Shown: positions 45,045 to 57,012, counted from the stretch's first letter. The stretch: DNA of 64,000 nucleotides from Pogona vitticeps (GCF_051106095.1 NC_135786.1:28237001-28301000); one strand, 5' to 3'. The notes: generated from the letters alone by a model not told the origin. Numbers and translations are program-made.

Positions 45045-45560
45045 GACAATCAAGTGCCGAGACTCATCCATTTCTTCAGAACAACTGAAAGCTTTCCATG
45101 ATCCATACAAAGGCTTTGCTGAGGTCTATAGACTGATCTTTTGCAAAAATGTTTTGGTGCTCTCCAGTAGCCAGCAGAAATTTGCAATATGATCGTCAGT
45201 GACTCTTCCATTTCAGAATCCAGTTTAAACATCAGGCATTTCTCCTTCCATATAAGGTAAAAGCCTTTGTTGCAACATCTTGAGCATCACTTTGCTTGCA
45301 TGGGAAATTAGAGCAATAGACCCGTAGTTAACTGCACTCCTTGGCATCTCCTTTCTTGGGGACTGGTATATATATTGAATGTTTTCAGTTTGTGGGCCAT
45401 TGTTTTCCATATTCTGGTTAGAATTTTGATGGATCAGAGTCAATGGCTTGGAACAGTTCCATCTGTCTCCTGTCTGTCCTTGGTATTTTATTTCTTCCCT
45501 TCTTGGATGCACACCTTAATGTGGTGGTGGGATTGAATGTATCATAGAAGCTGAGAGAAA
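45045..45560 (-). mobile_element. RTE/BovB-type LINE relic, RT middle
   Basis: The minus strand encodes degraded RT: RRQMELFQAIDSDPSK, then (another frame) NYGSIALISHASKVMLKMLQ and RLLPYMEGEMPDV, then KAF-CMDHGKLSVVLKKW. These match the RTE pattern NYRTIALISHASKVMLKIL..MPDVQAGFRKGRG..KAFDCVDHGKLW, but the QAGFRKGRG segment is missing and frames change. Older and more broken than the BovB at 25.2 kb. The limit toward 45700 is uncertain. Confidence 0.78.
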
Positions 45561-48500
45561 TGCCGTCAAAGGCTGGACCCCCATTATGAACCTGGACTCC
45601 TAGCAGGGTCACCCATGGCAGAATGTTCTCAGCTGAGGCACCAGACTTCAATGTACTTACCCTCTTCAGAAGTGACAGCTGAATCACCAGAAGAGAATGA
45701 ATAGTTCCAGTAGTGAGGGGAACTGAGAAACTTCTGGAGGGCAGTCACTGGACAGCAGCAGTAACTGAAAGTGGGACTGGTGGAGGATCTTTCACAGACA
45801 GTGGCAGTAACACTCATGCTAATTTTTGTTAGTACTGTGCAGAAGGCAGCCATAGTAAACAATACTGAAACTTTCTTACCTTGAAAACCTTTTGATGAGA
45901 CAGTTCAAAATGAAACAAGAGATAGTGCTAGAAGATGATGAGACCCCAGGTTCATAAATATTGTTATCCACATGTCCCCACACATAGCCTAATCACATAA
46001 ATAAAACTGTCCAAAGTATAACACATGGAGATCAGTCTCTTGCTTTGGGAGAGGGATTATCTTCATCACTCTTTAAAAAACCTGAAGACTCCTTCAACAT
46101 TCTTCTTGAATGGACAAAGGCCAAGAAATGTGTATCACTGTGGTGGAAAATGTGGGTTGAATTTTGGCAGGAGGAGCTTGAAGATAACATTGCTGTGAAG
46201 CCCAACCAAGACAATAACAGTTGTGCTAGTCAAAACCCATCAAAAATTCAGGATTCAGTACTCCAACAAGTAATCAATGGAGTGATAGAAATCAACTCCA
46301 GGCTGTTCTAAATTGATCTTCTAAATAGCCCTATTATTAAGTATGCATTTTCCATTTCCAATAATACTGCAGTTAAAACTGTCAGAGTCTTGAGTCTCTC
46401 TAAACAGAAGGAGTGGAAGGAGTGTTGCAGTAAAAAGGGCTTCAAGTTGGGTTTGAAACACTAAGCCTGAGCCTTGGGACAGGGCTTTTAGGCCAGTGGC
46501 ATGAGTCAATCTCCCCCCCCCCCAAAATTAATCCAGGGTCTTTGCCACATGAGCACCAACAGCATCCATTAAACTAGGCTTTTGAACTCTCTGTGAAGTT
46601 CTGAAAGAACATGCAACCAACTGGGCTTTAAATAAGAATATATATTAGCAAGATTGCTACAATGGAATGGATCCCTTTAGCAGAGCACCCTCTCTCCCTG
46701 GAGCTGCTCCTGCTGTTAACTGGAGAAAGGATAGCACACTTTGCTACTGGTGATTGTCAACAGAGTGGTGTCACAAGGTTGTCACTTTTTCCCCAGCCGC
46801 CACATAGCCAGTACAATAGAGTATGTTAAGCAAAGACATTGGTCCCCAAGGAGATGACTAAGTATACATACATGCAAAGAAACACACAAACACAAATGCA
46901 CATCCATCCATCCAACATAGCACACCAAGCATGGACATGGTTTCTTTTTTTCCTATCCAAAGCTTTCTGAGACTTCTCGGCTGCAGAATCCCGTTTGAAA
47001 CGATGACAGTGATTGATGGGAAAGGTCCCAGAACTGGCAGACATGAGATACACAAACAGAAGAGCTGAAGGACATCCCCACTTGTACTGTAATATCTCTA
47101 CAGTAGGAGAAATGCTTGGAGTCTATTGTTGAAGAAGATTGCTTTTCATCAAGCTGACAGGGTGCAGCTGCTTGGCTGCTTGGAAGCTGTTCCATTTCCT
47201 CTTGGACACAGACTCCCCGGGGGGTTCCCACATGCTGATCTGACATCGATAGCTGTACAGATTTCAGGCCAAAGCAACATGCTTTCCAATTAATGGAGGG
47301 ATTTCCTCCCCCCACATAATTATGACAAATGTGTCTATCTATTGTCAGTGACATCAATGGAGCTGGAGCAGTAAGAACCAGTCCGGCAGGAGATTGTCAT
47401 TGTTAGCCAAGGTGATGGATGAGAATGACTTCTGGGTAGTAGCATAAGGCTGCTGTATTACAAACTTGGTGCGGCAAGGGCTATTGCAGAGCCCTAAGGG
47501 AAAAAAAAGGCAGTGAGCAAGGGAAAACACTACCCTTTTCACATTGGAAGAGGTGCCATCTGGAGAACAAGCAGAATCTGTCACTAACTTGGAGAGCAGG
47601 AGCTACATTTGCCTGCCCCTTTGACAAAACAGTGTGCATCTTACACAAGAATATACTGTAATTCTTGCTATAGTATTGCAGTTCCATGGATCATTTCCAT
47701 TTAAATGCTCAACTGTGCTGATGCTCAATAGATTTGCACAGGATAGAACAATGCATAGTTTGCGCTGCGTTCACATCAGATGTGCATTGAGTGCAAATCA
47801 CCCATGCTTTCTACACTGCAGATGGGTAAGAGGACTGGTGCAACAAACAGCAGTGCTGAATCCTGTTGGTATAAAAATTATGCTGTGTGAGCCAGATGAT
47901 GTCATCATCTAGTGAAGGAAATCTTTAATTGAACTTAATTGAAAGCTTCCTACCCTCCCCTCTTTCAGGCTCCAAACTTCACAAGTGTTTCTTTTTGTCC
48001 TGTCCTTTTGTCCTTTGGAAGTCTCAGGATTGGATGGAAAAATTATGAATCTGTTGTTTAAGGGGTATTTAGATACCTCTGCGATTTACCTGTTTCCATA
48101 CTACAGCAGCCCCCCCCCCACTTTGCCAAATGACCGGTAAATTTGAATTACAATTAATAAAGTGTGGCCTGTGTTTTAACCCATATTATTTGTTTCGTGT
48201 CTTTATTCCAGGGTTCGGAGGGCAAACATTCTTGGCAAGATGAATTCTGCCAGGCACGTCTTTATTAGGTGTAAGTCAGGAAAGATGCAGGCAGCATTAG
48301 AGCTGTGTTGTAAAGTTATAGCTGAGACAGCTGTGGATTGGATATCACACCCCAGTTCTTTAAACAAAGAGTCAGAGGCCATTCACATACACACCTTCAC
48401 AGATCCATGCATCTGTTCTTCATGTAGCAGTTCTAAGAAAAGATAGAGTCCATATTTACAACTGATAATTGCAAAGCACTAAGGACTTTACACTGCCAGG

Positions 48501-50830
48501 TCATTAATAGTGGGTAACACACACAATCCACATTTACCATTGAAATAGTTTGAATGCCTCTGCTGATGGTACACTGAATAAAAGCCAGTCCTTTTATATG
48601 ATGAAGACAGAAGCAGACCCTGTCATGGGTTAGCAACATCAAAGTTTGCAACCTCTTTATGACTGCCAAAGCAGTACAAAGCAAAGGGGGAGCAGAGGAA
48701 ACAAAGGCTTCAAGGTGTCAGCAAAATAATAAAGAAACAACCAAATGAGGGGGATCAAAGATTCCCAGCCCACAGCCCAAGCAAGGCTCAGGAGCGCAAG
48801 GAGATGCTTTGCTCAGCTCCACAGAAAAAGTTCCCTTTGATGATTGCAAGGGTAGAAAAAACAACAGCAGCAGAATTTGAACGAGAGACATTTTACCCTC
48901 TCCAAACCACTTCCTCCAGAGAAGGACTCTGAACTGTACAGAGCAGGCAGGAGACTTTGGCTTTTTAAGCAAATTATCTGCATTGATTCTCCCCACTTCC
49001 TGCCTTTGCAGCAGTTTCCTTCACAGCTGTTTGGTTGTGGGATTCCCCCCCCCCAACATTTTTTTTCTTGTTTCAGAAGAGGATAGGAAGCAGACTGGAC
49101 TAATATCCCAGAACTATAAAGAACTAAAGGTATCTGATCTCTTTGCACTTCCAGGATAGAATCCGGGGAAAGGGGAACTTCATTTGGCTGGGTCTGTGAA
49201 TGGTGCACCCCCTTAGCCTTATTTTGCAAAGGCAGTCTTTCATGCTGCTTATGCATGTGCTGTGAGAGATGGGGATTCCTTAAGGGTATGTGCAATGAAT
49301 TTCAGTTTTTCCCTCCCTACTTTGAAGAAGAAAGTACCCAGTTTTATACTAGTCACAGGTCAAGATTAGGGGTGGGCATAGAACGAACTGTGAAACAACA
49401 ACAAACCTCAGAGTTAAGCTGGACTTGAATAACTGTTGGACCCTTTGCAAGTGACCTAATCTATCACCAGTGAGTGAAAAGGTTCACCCTGCTTGTCAAG
49501 ATTCTCTTCCGTGTGCAAGAGCAGACCAGGCCATTCTTTTTCACATACCCACAGCTCTGTTTTGAAGCTACCCTCAGTTTCAGAAACAGCTTGGCATGCT
49601 AAATATATATGAGGATAAAAATAGGTTATCATTTGGCATGCTGGAACACAAAGGCAAAACTCTTATCATGAATTTGGCCAGAGATTTGGAATTGTGTACA
49701 CATATGGCTGTGCATTCGCTCATTCATTCATTTTGGATCGTGGCCAGTATCTACCAAATAAATTGCAGATGTTGATAGTAGTGGCAGTTGTAGTGATTAT
49801 AGAGAGAGGTTACTTTTTAAGACCTTTTTCTTAACTTTCTTCCTATTTTCATCACGTGTCGAGAGATAGGTAGGCCAAGCAATGGGATGACAACTGATCA
49901 GCAACACAGCAACACAAAACCAGACCACCCTGGCCTCTTCTCTCTCCTTAACAAAAGTGTAATCTACAGAAATCAGCTGATTAAGACTTTCCTGGCTGTG
50001 TATGATCACTCGTCAATTGCAGCAGATCGTGCTACTGTGAAAGGCTGTAGCTACAGGGCTTGGATAACAACCCGACAATCCTGGCCAAGAATTGGCTATT
50101 TATCTTTCATAATCTTCTAGAGCTTTTTTCAAGAGCTGAAGCCAAGACAAACAGAAAAGAGAGGGATATCTGACAATAACAATATACTGTACTGGTAGGA
50201 GATCTCTCCCTCCCCCTCTTCCTCACCTTGCCCAGAGCCAAACCTTTCATTTATCTTTCATTTGTCGATATTACCTCCAACCGATAGAGCCTTCACTCCC
50301 CTGCTTCCTTTTTCTCCTTACCCTCCCGCCCACACACATATTTTGCCCTCTGAACTGAGGCAATGATCCATTCCCTGTGATTAAATTAGCGTAAGTAATA
50401 AGATATCATAGAACTGATTGATTTCTCCAGCAATGGTTATTAACCAGCTCAATTCAGAGGCAAGCAGGGCCATTATTCTAAACATTGATTCCAGAACAGG
50501 ATGGCAGGAGAGCTCACAAAGGCCATGAAGAACCAGAACACAAGCTGCTACATAAGCCATAAGCAAAAGATGGTCCTGCTACTGTTCCTGTAGGAATGTC
50601 AAAAGAAAAACGTACATTTTTTTATTGCCAGCTTCAGGACTATGAGAGATGGGCAGAAAATGGAGTGTGTATGGAGTATTTCCATATAATATTGGCAATC
50701 TGGAAAGACTCTTCCTTATACAAAGGTGATGGTCAAAGCCTATTAGCCTTCTGATTGTGAATTCTAGCCTGAACATGTGAGAGACTGGAAACTAGTAGTG
50801 GCCAAAAGCAGCTGTTGTCACAATGTTGTC
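45561..50830. other. Long stretch without recognised features
   Basis: About 5.3 kb. Seen: C-runs near 46511 and 48112, a scrap at 49363-49430 (GGGGTGGGCATAGAACGAAC) resembling hAT-type ends, and otherwise unique-looking DNA. The 160-residue minus frame at 48813-49295, the longest non-repeat frame in this stretch, shows no domain, signal peptide or splice context. The 134-residue minus frame at 46953-47357 is likewise unrecognised. Confidence 0.5.
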
Positions 50831-50832
50831 CA

Positions 50833-50980
50833 TGCTGGATAGCCCGGTGGTTCAGGTATCTGCGGAGTCAGAGGTTGGGAGTTTGATTCCCTACTGTGTC
50901 TCTCTGACAGGGACTGGATTCGATGATCATTAGGGCCCCTTCCAGCTCTGCAGTTCTAAAATTATATTATTATTCAATCA
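50833..50980 (+). mobile_element. tRNA-headed SINE with CCTTCCAGCTCTG tail
   Basis: The head GGATAGCCCGGTGGTTCAGG and GGGAGTTTGATTCCCTAC supplies A- and B-box-like sites. The tail is GGATTCGATGATCATTAGGG and CCCCTTCCAGCTCTGCAG, then ATTATT repeats. It shares the head with the 13601 family but has a different, CR1-like 3' end. The minus-strand part of 3910-3990 belongs to the same type. Confidence 0.75.
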
Positions 50981-51384
50981 GATAGGAAATAAACTGCTTT
51001 TGAACATAATGTCAACTGAGAAGAAATTTCTCAAAAACTCTCATGTTTTTGAGTATTCTTATTTATGGTTTTTCTGTGAATATATTCTGCCTTTTATGTA
51101 ACACATGGCCCCCAAGTGCTTATCTTACTTATGAGGTGACTTAGGATGTAGGTCCAGTCTTTCACAGAAAAACCATGTATGTGATAGTCAGCTGCCTTCC
51201 CAGCTCCCCATGCTTCAGTTAAAGACCAACAAAACCCATCATGAGGTAACTCCTCCTACTTGGCCCTTTCAGAGCAGGGAAGGTAGACTTCTCGAGGAAG
51301 CTACACAGTGATGAACAAACATGTAAATGATAGGGGAAGTGAACCTCCGCACTTTTGGTCACCTTTAAATGTTATGGTAAACTC
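50981..51384. other. Single-copy DNA
   Basis: Nothing recognised. Confidence 0.5.
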
Positions 51385-52392
51385 AAAACTAAGATGGAAG
51401 AGATTATCCAGATTTTTGGAGTTCACTGTCCTCAGTATGCTGACGACATGTAGCTCTCTCTCCTTTTCCTCCTCATCAGTGGAAGGTGTGTGGACCCTGG
51501 AGAGTTGCCTGGCCATGGTTATGGATTGGACAAGGGCTAACAGGCTGAAACTGAATCTGGATAAGATGGGGTCCTGCTATTAGAAGGGACCCCTGATTGA
51601 CTGGGTGGTAGTCTGTCTGGTCTTGATGGGTCCAGGTTATTTACCTGAAGGATCAGGTAAATAACCTGGATGTTCTACTTATTACCAGCTGAGGCGGATT
51701 GCATACCTTTGCCCCTATCTCAACAGGAAGTCCCTTATAGCACTGGTCCATGAGGTTGTAAACTTCAAAATAGACTATTGCAACACTCTCCATGTATGAC
51801 TGCCCTTGAAGATGGTTAGGAAGCTGCAGCAGGTGCAGAACACTGCTGCCATGTTGGTCTCTGGAACATCACTTTATGACCATATAATTCCTATCCTGAC
51901 TTTTGTTTAAGGTGCTTATGTTAACTTTTAAAGCCCTAAATGGTTTAGGACCTTGTTACCTGGCTGAGTGCCTCTCCCTCAAAAACATTTATCCATCCCA
52001 CCTGCACCCCTCATATTGGGAGGCTCCAGGTGGCCAACCTGAGAGAGACCCAGAAATCAGTCACTCAAAGCCAACCTTCTCTGTGGTGGGTGCTTTACTT
52101 TGGAAGTCCTTGCCACCACAGGTGCAATTGGCCCTATCCCTCCTGGGTTTTAGGAGGCAAATGAAGACCTGGTTGTCTTCCCAAGCCTTCAATAGTCCGC
52201 CCCTAATTCAGCAATCTTATGCATTCCTTCTGTCACCAGCCTGCCATTAATTTTCACTGTTGTTTTATTGTTTATATCATTATCATTATATTGTTTATGA
52301 CCATGTGTCCTTTTGTTAGCTTCCCAGAGTAGTAGCCTAGCTATTAGTTGAGTGAAAAATAATAAATAAACAAACAAACAAACAAACAAACA
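51385..52392 (+). mobile_element. L2-clade LINE, RT to 3' tail
   Basis: Starts in RT with GVHCPQYADDM (the catalytic YADD at 51433-51447 when read in frame), then MDWTRANRLKLNLDKM. Further on, VLMLTFKALNGLGPCYLAEC and VVGALLWKSLPPQVQLALS (frame 51903-52250) give the C-terminal signature. A 3' UTR and an (AAAC)n tail (52366-52392) complete it. Frames are interrupted, and a perfect hairpin (51632-51669) sits inside. More diverged from the 34.1-35.6 kb copy than expected for one subfamily. Confidence 0.85.
51632..51669. repeat. Perfect 16-bp hairpin inside L2
   Basis: CCAGGTTATTTACCTG (51632-51647), spacer AAGGAT, CAGGTAAATAACCTGG (51654-51669). No mismatch, within a strongly diverged LINE, so younger than the LINE. 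Confidence 0.95.
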
Positions 52393-52424
52393 GAAAAAAA
52401 TACTAAGAACCTTTAGAATAAGGC

Positions 52425-52955
52425 AGAAAATGGAAGCCTTTTCTCATGGAGAATCGAAACTGATAGATTTTACTTTCTTGGGCCCCATGATCACTGCAGA
52501 TGGTGACAGCAGCCCCGAAATTAAAAGATGCCTCCTTCTTGGGAGGAAAGCGATGACAAACCTCAACAGCATCTTAAAAAGCAGAGACATCACCTTGCCA
52601 ACAAAAGTCCGAATAGTCAAAGCTATGGTTTTTCCTCCAGTGATGTATGGAAGTAAGAGCTGGACCATAAAGAAAGCTGACCACTGAAGAACTGATGCTT
52701 TTGAATTGTGGTGCTGGTGGAGACTCTTGAGAGTCCCCTGGACTGCAAGTGAACAAACCTATCCATTTTGAAAGAAATCAACTCTGAGTGCTCAGGATAG
52801 ATCCTGAAGCTGAGGCTCCAGTGCTTTGGCCATCTCATGAGAAGAGAAGACTCCCTGGAAAAGACGCTGATGTTAGGGAAGTGTGAAGGCAGGAGAAGAA
52901 GGGGACAACAGAGGATGAGATGGTTGGACAGTGTCATCAAAGCTACCAACATGAA
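52425..52955 (+). mobile_element. BovB (RTE) LINE, internal fragment
   Basis: Encodes FLGPMITADGDSSPEIKRCL, SILKSRDITLPTKVRIVKAM and MYGSKSWTIKKADH (frame 52430-52687, ending at an in-frame stop), then in another frame MRREDSLEKTLMLGKCEGRR and RMRWLDSVIKATNM (52837-52961). It corresponds to the second half of the BovB at 25.2 kb but stops before the WTRL/WARL 3' end, so it is truncated at both ends. It follows the L2 tail by about 30 bases. Confidence 0.9.
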
Positions 52956-54760
52956 CAGATCCTGCCCCTCCCTCTGTATGACATTCTTTCACATATTTGA
53001 AGAATACTATTATACCTCCCCCCAGTCTTCTTTTCTCAAGGCAAAGAATGACCAATTCTATCAGTCCTTCTTCATAAGGCTTGGTTTCCATCCCCTTGAT
53101 CATCTTTCTTGCCCTCCTCTTGGAGACAGTCATAAATGTAGTTGCTTTTGTTGATACTCACAGTGGCAGTGCCAAACCCAAACATCTTTAGGGGACAAAA
53201 ACAATGAAGCCATACTACAACCACTCTTGATGGGATCCACTTTAAGAAGCTACCAGAGCTTCACCTTGGAGACTATGAATTGACCTCTTCTGCCAAATTT
53301 CTTTGCCAAATAGTGTGAAGATTCTGAAGAGACCATTTGTGCACAGCTACACTGGAAACACTACAGAATTTATTGTCACACTGAAATGAAGAGTCTGTCA
53401 GCATGACAGGGGAAAGGTTCCAAAGGGAATTAAAAATGCCCAGGAAACATTTTTTCCAGGCCTCTTACAAATTTGTATTATGCTCCACCCCAACCCACTG
53501 TCTCTTTTGAACAACTAGGAGGAAGAGGTCTTGTTTATTTTGAAATGTTTGAAGATTGATTAGTGTCCCTGAGCTTCTTTCACTTCACTTTGTTTAAGCT
53601 TTATACATTTCTGGCTTCCTGAGTCATGTTTATAGTCAGATGAGCCCATGCTATAGAGAAACAGTGGTTTTACTGGAAGTGTGAAAAAACCATGAATCTG
53701 ACCCAGGAAAGAGAGGGAAAATGTTTGCCTGACATGCCAACCTCTTAACTTTGTCCAGCTTTATTACACTGAGTCATTCTGCTGATTGAACAACATGTTT
53801 ACTCTGCATGTGGAAAAAGTCCCACTGAACTCAATAAAGCTTACTTCCAATTACACGTGCTAATAATTGTGCTGCTAATAGTCGAATAGTCAAACAGCTT
53901 CTCCAAAACAAAAACAAAACACTTAAGATTGCATAGGATGTTATGTAAAATTATGAAATAAAACATCTTTGTTTTTCTCCAAGTTATTTTTAAAGGAAAT
54001 CCAACATATAAAAAAGTTGTTCCTCCTATTTCACATCTTAAAACATGTTTTTCTGAAGTACAAACTATAATTCTATATTTCTTCCTTTAATTGCTGCTCT
54101 TTCTGTGATGCATAATTTTAACCCAGTGCCTCTCAAGTAAAATGAACTGTAGAAGGCATGACCTAGCGTCTTTGTAAAATAAATATTTCTATAGATATTC
54201 AAGAATTATGTGACTGTGCAATAAAATGGAGGCTTCAAAGAATCAGCCACTGTAATAGTGGCAACATTTTAATTTCCCCAAATTCCAAATCACTTTGGAT
54301 CAGGTCTTTCTGCAGAGATGTGGGGAAACTATGTGGCTACCACAACCCTCTTATGATCCTGATTTGTTCACCTCTTAAAATAGTTGTGCTATCCTTGAAC
54401 TGTGTTAAATTCAGCCAAGCCAAAAGTACAGATTTTAAGATGGGCGAAATGGCTGCAGGGAGTTTCTCACTTATTTGCCACAGCCAATATTAATTTGTAG
54501 TTTAACTAGGCTCACCTTTTTCAAAGCCCTTTCAAAGCATCATTAATGTTTTAGAAACAAGTAGAAAGAAATGGAAATTTTTCTCTCTCTTCCCCTCCAT
54601 AGCGGAATGAGAAGAAAGCTTTCCATTTCTCAAGATCATCAAGCAGCTCAACTACAGGAGCAGCTCAAGCCATCTGCTTTGGTTCATTCCCAACAATCAG
54701 ACATGTTGGAACAGAACCAAAGCAGAACAATTGTACCCACAAGGAAGGAAGGAAAGGGCA
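52956..54760. other. Mostly single-copy DNA with an ancient relic
   Basis: Bases 53795-53850 (GTTTACTCTGCATGTGG, CCCACTGAACTCAATAAAGC) are a plus-strand scrap of the relic seen at 9770. Nothing else recognised. Confidence 0.45.
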
Positions 54761-54764
54761 TTTC

Positions 54765-54900
54765 CCTTCATAAGAACATAAGAAGAGCCCTGCTGGATCA
54801 GGCCAAGGGCTCATCTAATCTAGCTCCCTGTATCTCACAGTGGCCCCACCAGATGCCTCTGGGAGCACATGAGACAACTAGATACCTGTGTCCATTCCAA
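54765..54900 (+). repeat. High-copy reptile repeat (CTGCTGGATCAGGCCAAGG)
   Basis: CATAAGAACATAAGAAGAGC, CTGCTGGATCAGGCCAAGGG, CTCACAGTGGCCCCACCAG and ATGCCTCTGGGAGCACATGA match a repeat consensus I know from reptile genomes. Probably a piece of a CR1/L3-type LINE, but the family is not certain. The 114-residue frame at 54571-54915 reads through it and is not a gene. Confidence 0.55.
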
Positions 54901-55611
54901 ACATACAAAAAGTAGAGAACAGGTTCCAAATCCACCACTGAGTAGGGAAAATGCCCTCCGAAAATCGATTTAGGAGTGACAGGGTCTTGAAGAAAATCTG
55001 AGGAGTGTTGTGACTATATCTAGAACACTGCAAAGAAAATAAAATGCCAGGAAAAGGAGATCCCAAGAAAGGGCAGTCTCATAAAGTCCAAAAGCAGAAT
55101 TTTTTGAAACAAAAGTAACCTAACAAGTTTCTCTTTCTAAATCCTGGATTTCGACAGCTGATTAAGTGATTCTTGTTAGGCCTCATCTCTAGGAGAGTTC
55201 AGATCTTTAATCAATTCAAATCAGAAAGAAAAATCTGTCAATGATTCTTCAGTCAAGAGGCCCTGAGCAAAATGGGTTGAAACAAACATCAGGAAGAGAT
55301 GGAAAAGGTAAACGGACCCCTTGGCAATCTACTCAAGTTATGCATGCTGCTTCCTCTTCCTTTCTCAACGTTCAGGGACTTGCACAGCTAGTTAATCATT
55401 CTAGATGGCCCTGCTTTGTCCAAAGGTAGGGAAATACAAAACTATAATAAGCTTTTCTTAGGCATACTATTGGCATATTTTAAAAAGAGGCTGAGCACTC
55501 TGGGCTGATTGCCACTCAGGAGAAGTTAGAGGCATAACAAAAGCAAGGTGGTGCCCATCTCAACGTATGTCTACATCTGTGAGCAGAGACTCTCTGTCTG
55601 GGGCATCATGT
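54901..55611. other. Single-copy DNA
   Basis: Nothing recognised. Confidence 0.5.
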
Positions 55612-56362
55612 CTCAATGTTAGAGATTGGCACAAAATGGCGGCTCAGCTTGGTTCATCCACGAACCACAAATCATGAATTTACAAATATTTCCCCAACGA
55701 ACCATGAATTGGGTTGTTGGTTCATGCAGGAATATATTTTTTTAGAAAGCCCAGTGGCTGTCTAAATTAAAAACAACAACCCAGCTGCCAACCCACCCCC
55801 CACAGCCTGCCTTGTATCCCTTTCCGACTGCCATGTTGCCTTCCTACTTTTTCCTGCCTACTTTTTCCTCCACTGCTTTCATCACCATGAGAGCCCTACC
55901 ACAAGCCAGTGGCCTTTGTGCATGTCCCCACCTCTCAGTTGGGAGGCTGGGAGGCACACAAAGCCTCCCTTCACTGATAGGCCAGATAACTAAAAAACTT
56001 AATGAATGAATTATTTTGTCAGCCAGATGGGGGTCATCTGCATATGTACCTGACTCTTAGCTGAGAGGTGGGGACATGTGCAAAGGCCACACCAGCCTGT
56101 GGTGGGGCTCTCAAGATGGCATGAGCAGGGGGAGGAAGAGGAGACAGCAACAGAAAAATGTAGGGAGGCAACTGGGGCAGTGGGAAGGTGTTGTGGGCAG
56201 GCTGTGGGGGAGCAATGAGCCAGGAAGTTCCTAAATTCATTGGTTTGGGAAAGTTTGGGTTCTTCAGTTAGGACGAACCTGAACCAACGCAAATCAATAA
56301 TTAGCAATTTTTTATTAATTTCCTGGTTCATTTTTACGTTCATGTCCATCTCTACTCAATGT
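55612..56362. mobile_element. Foldback hAT-like element, 8-bp TSD
   Basis: The element is 55620-56354 (735 bp), between perfect octamers CTCAATGT (55612-55619 and 56355-56362), the TSD length of hAT transposons. Termini TAGAGATTGGCAC (left) and, reverse complement, TAGAGATGGACATGAACG (right). It is almost entirely two inverted arms of about 330-350 bases: CCCCACAGCCTGCC, GAGAGCCCTACCACA and CATGTCCCCACCTCTCAG on the left each have complements on the right. No transposase is encoded. Related by its ends to the split element at 33334-35686. Confidence 0.85.
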
Positions 56363-56596
56363 ACATTTTAACATGAATATTTTGGAATTTCATTCTTGTC
56401 AAATTCCATGTCATGGAAGTTCATTTGATCTCCCAACCAGCACAGTCCCTTTTCCTCCTCTGTTTCCGGTTACTCTTGTTCTGGGACTGTGGTATTCCTA
56501 ACAGCCTCCATTCTTCCAAACAGGTTTACCATTTAACCAGCAACTATATACATATTTCAAGTACATTTGTAGAAATCTAGACACTTTGTAACAACT
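56363..56596. other. Short spacer
   Basis: Single-copy DNA between the foldback element and the Sauria SINE. Confidence 0.5.
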
Positions 56597-56960
56597 CTTA
56601 GAGTCATAGTAAAGGTAAAGGTTCCCCTTGACTTTTTTTTTGTCCAGTTGTGTCCGACTCTAGGGGGCAGTGTTCATCCCGTTTTTTCAAGCCGTAGAGC
56701 CAGCGCTTGTCCGAAGACATTTCCATTGTCACATGGCCAGCGTGACTAGGGAACGCTGTTCTACCTTCCCACCGAGAGGGTACCTATTTATCTACTCGCA
56801 TATACATGCTTTCGAACTGCTAGGTTGGCAGGAGCTGGGACAAAGCAATAGGAGCTCACTCCGTCGTGTGGATTTGATCTTACGACTGCTGGTCTTCTGA
56901 CCCTGCAGCACAGGCTTCTGCGGTTTAGCCCACAGTGCCACCACATCCCTTAGAGTCATA
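56597..56960 (-). mobile_element. Sauria-type SINE, full length, 12-bp TSDs
   Basis: The element is 56609-56948 (340 bp), between perfect repeats CTTAGAGTCATA (56597-56608 and 56949-56960). Plus-strand order: GTAAAGGTAAAGG tail, TGTCCAGTTGTGTCCGAC, CACATGGCCAGCG, ATTTATCTACTCGC, then the tRNA-like head GGATTTGATCTTACGACTGC and CGGTTTAGCCCACAGTGCC, ending CACATCC. Intact ends and TSDs make this the reference copy for the family in this window. Confidence 0.92.
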
Positions 56961-56970
56961 TAATGAGCCC

Positions 56971-57012
56971 TAATTAGGGTTCACTCTAGAGTCATAGAGT
57001 GAACCCTAATTA
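56971..57012. repeat. Perfect 17-bp hairpin
   Basis: TAATTAGGGTTCACTCT (56971-56987) and AGAGTGAACCCTAATTA (56996-57012) with spacer AGAGTCAT. The spacer repeats part of the neighbouring SINE's TSD. Confidence 0.95.

Noticed and set aside
48813-49295. 160-residue open frame on the minus strand
   Set aside because: No recognisable domain; composition irregular, with a Cys/Phe run from a CAG/AAA-rich stretch on the plus strand. No neighbouring exon-like features.
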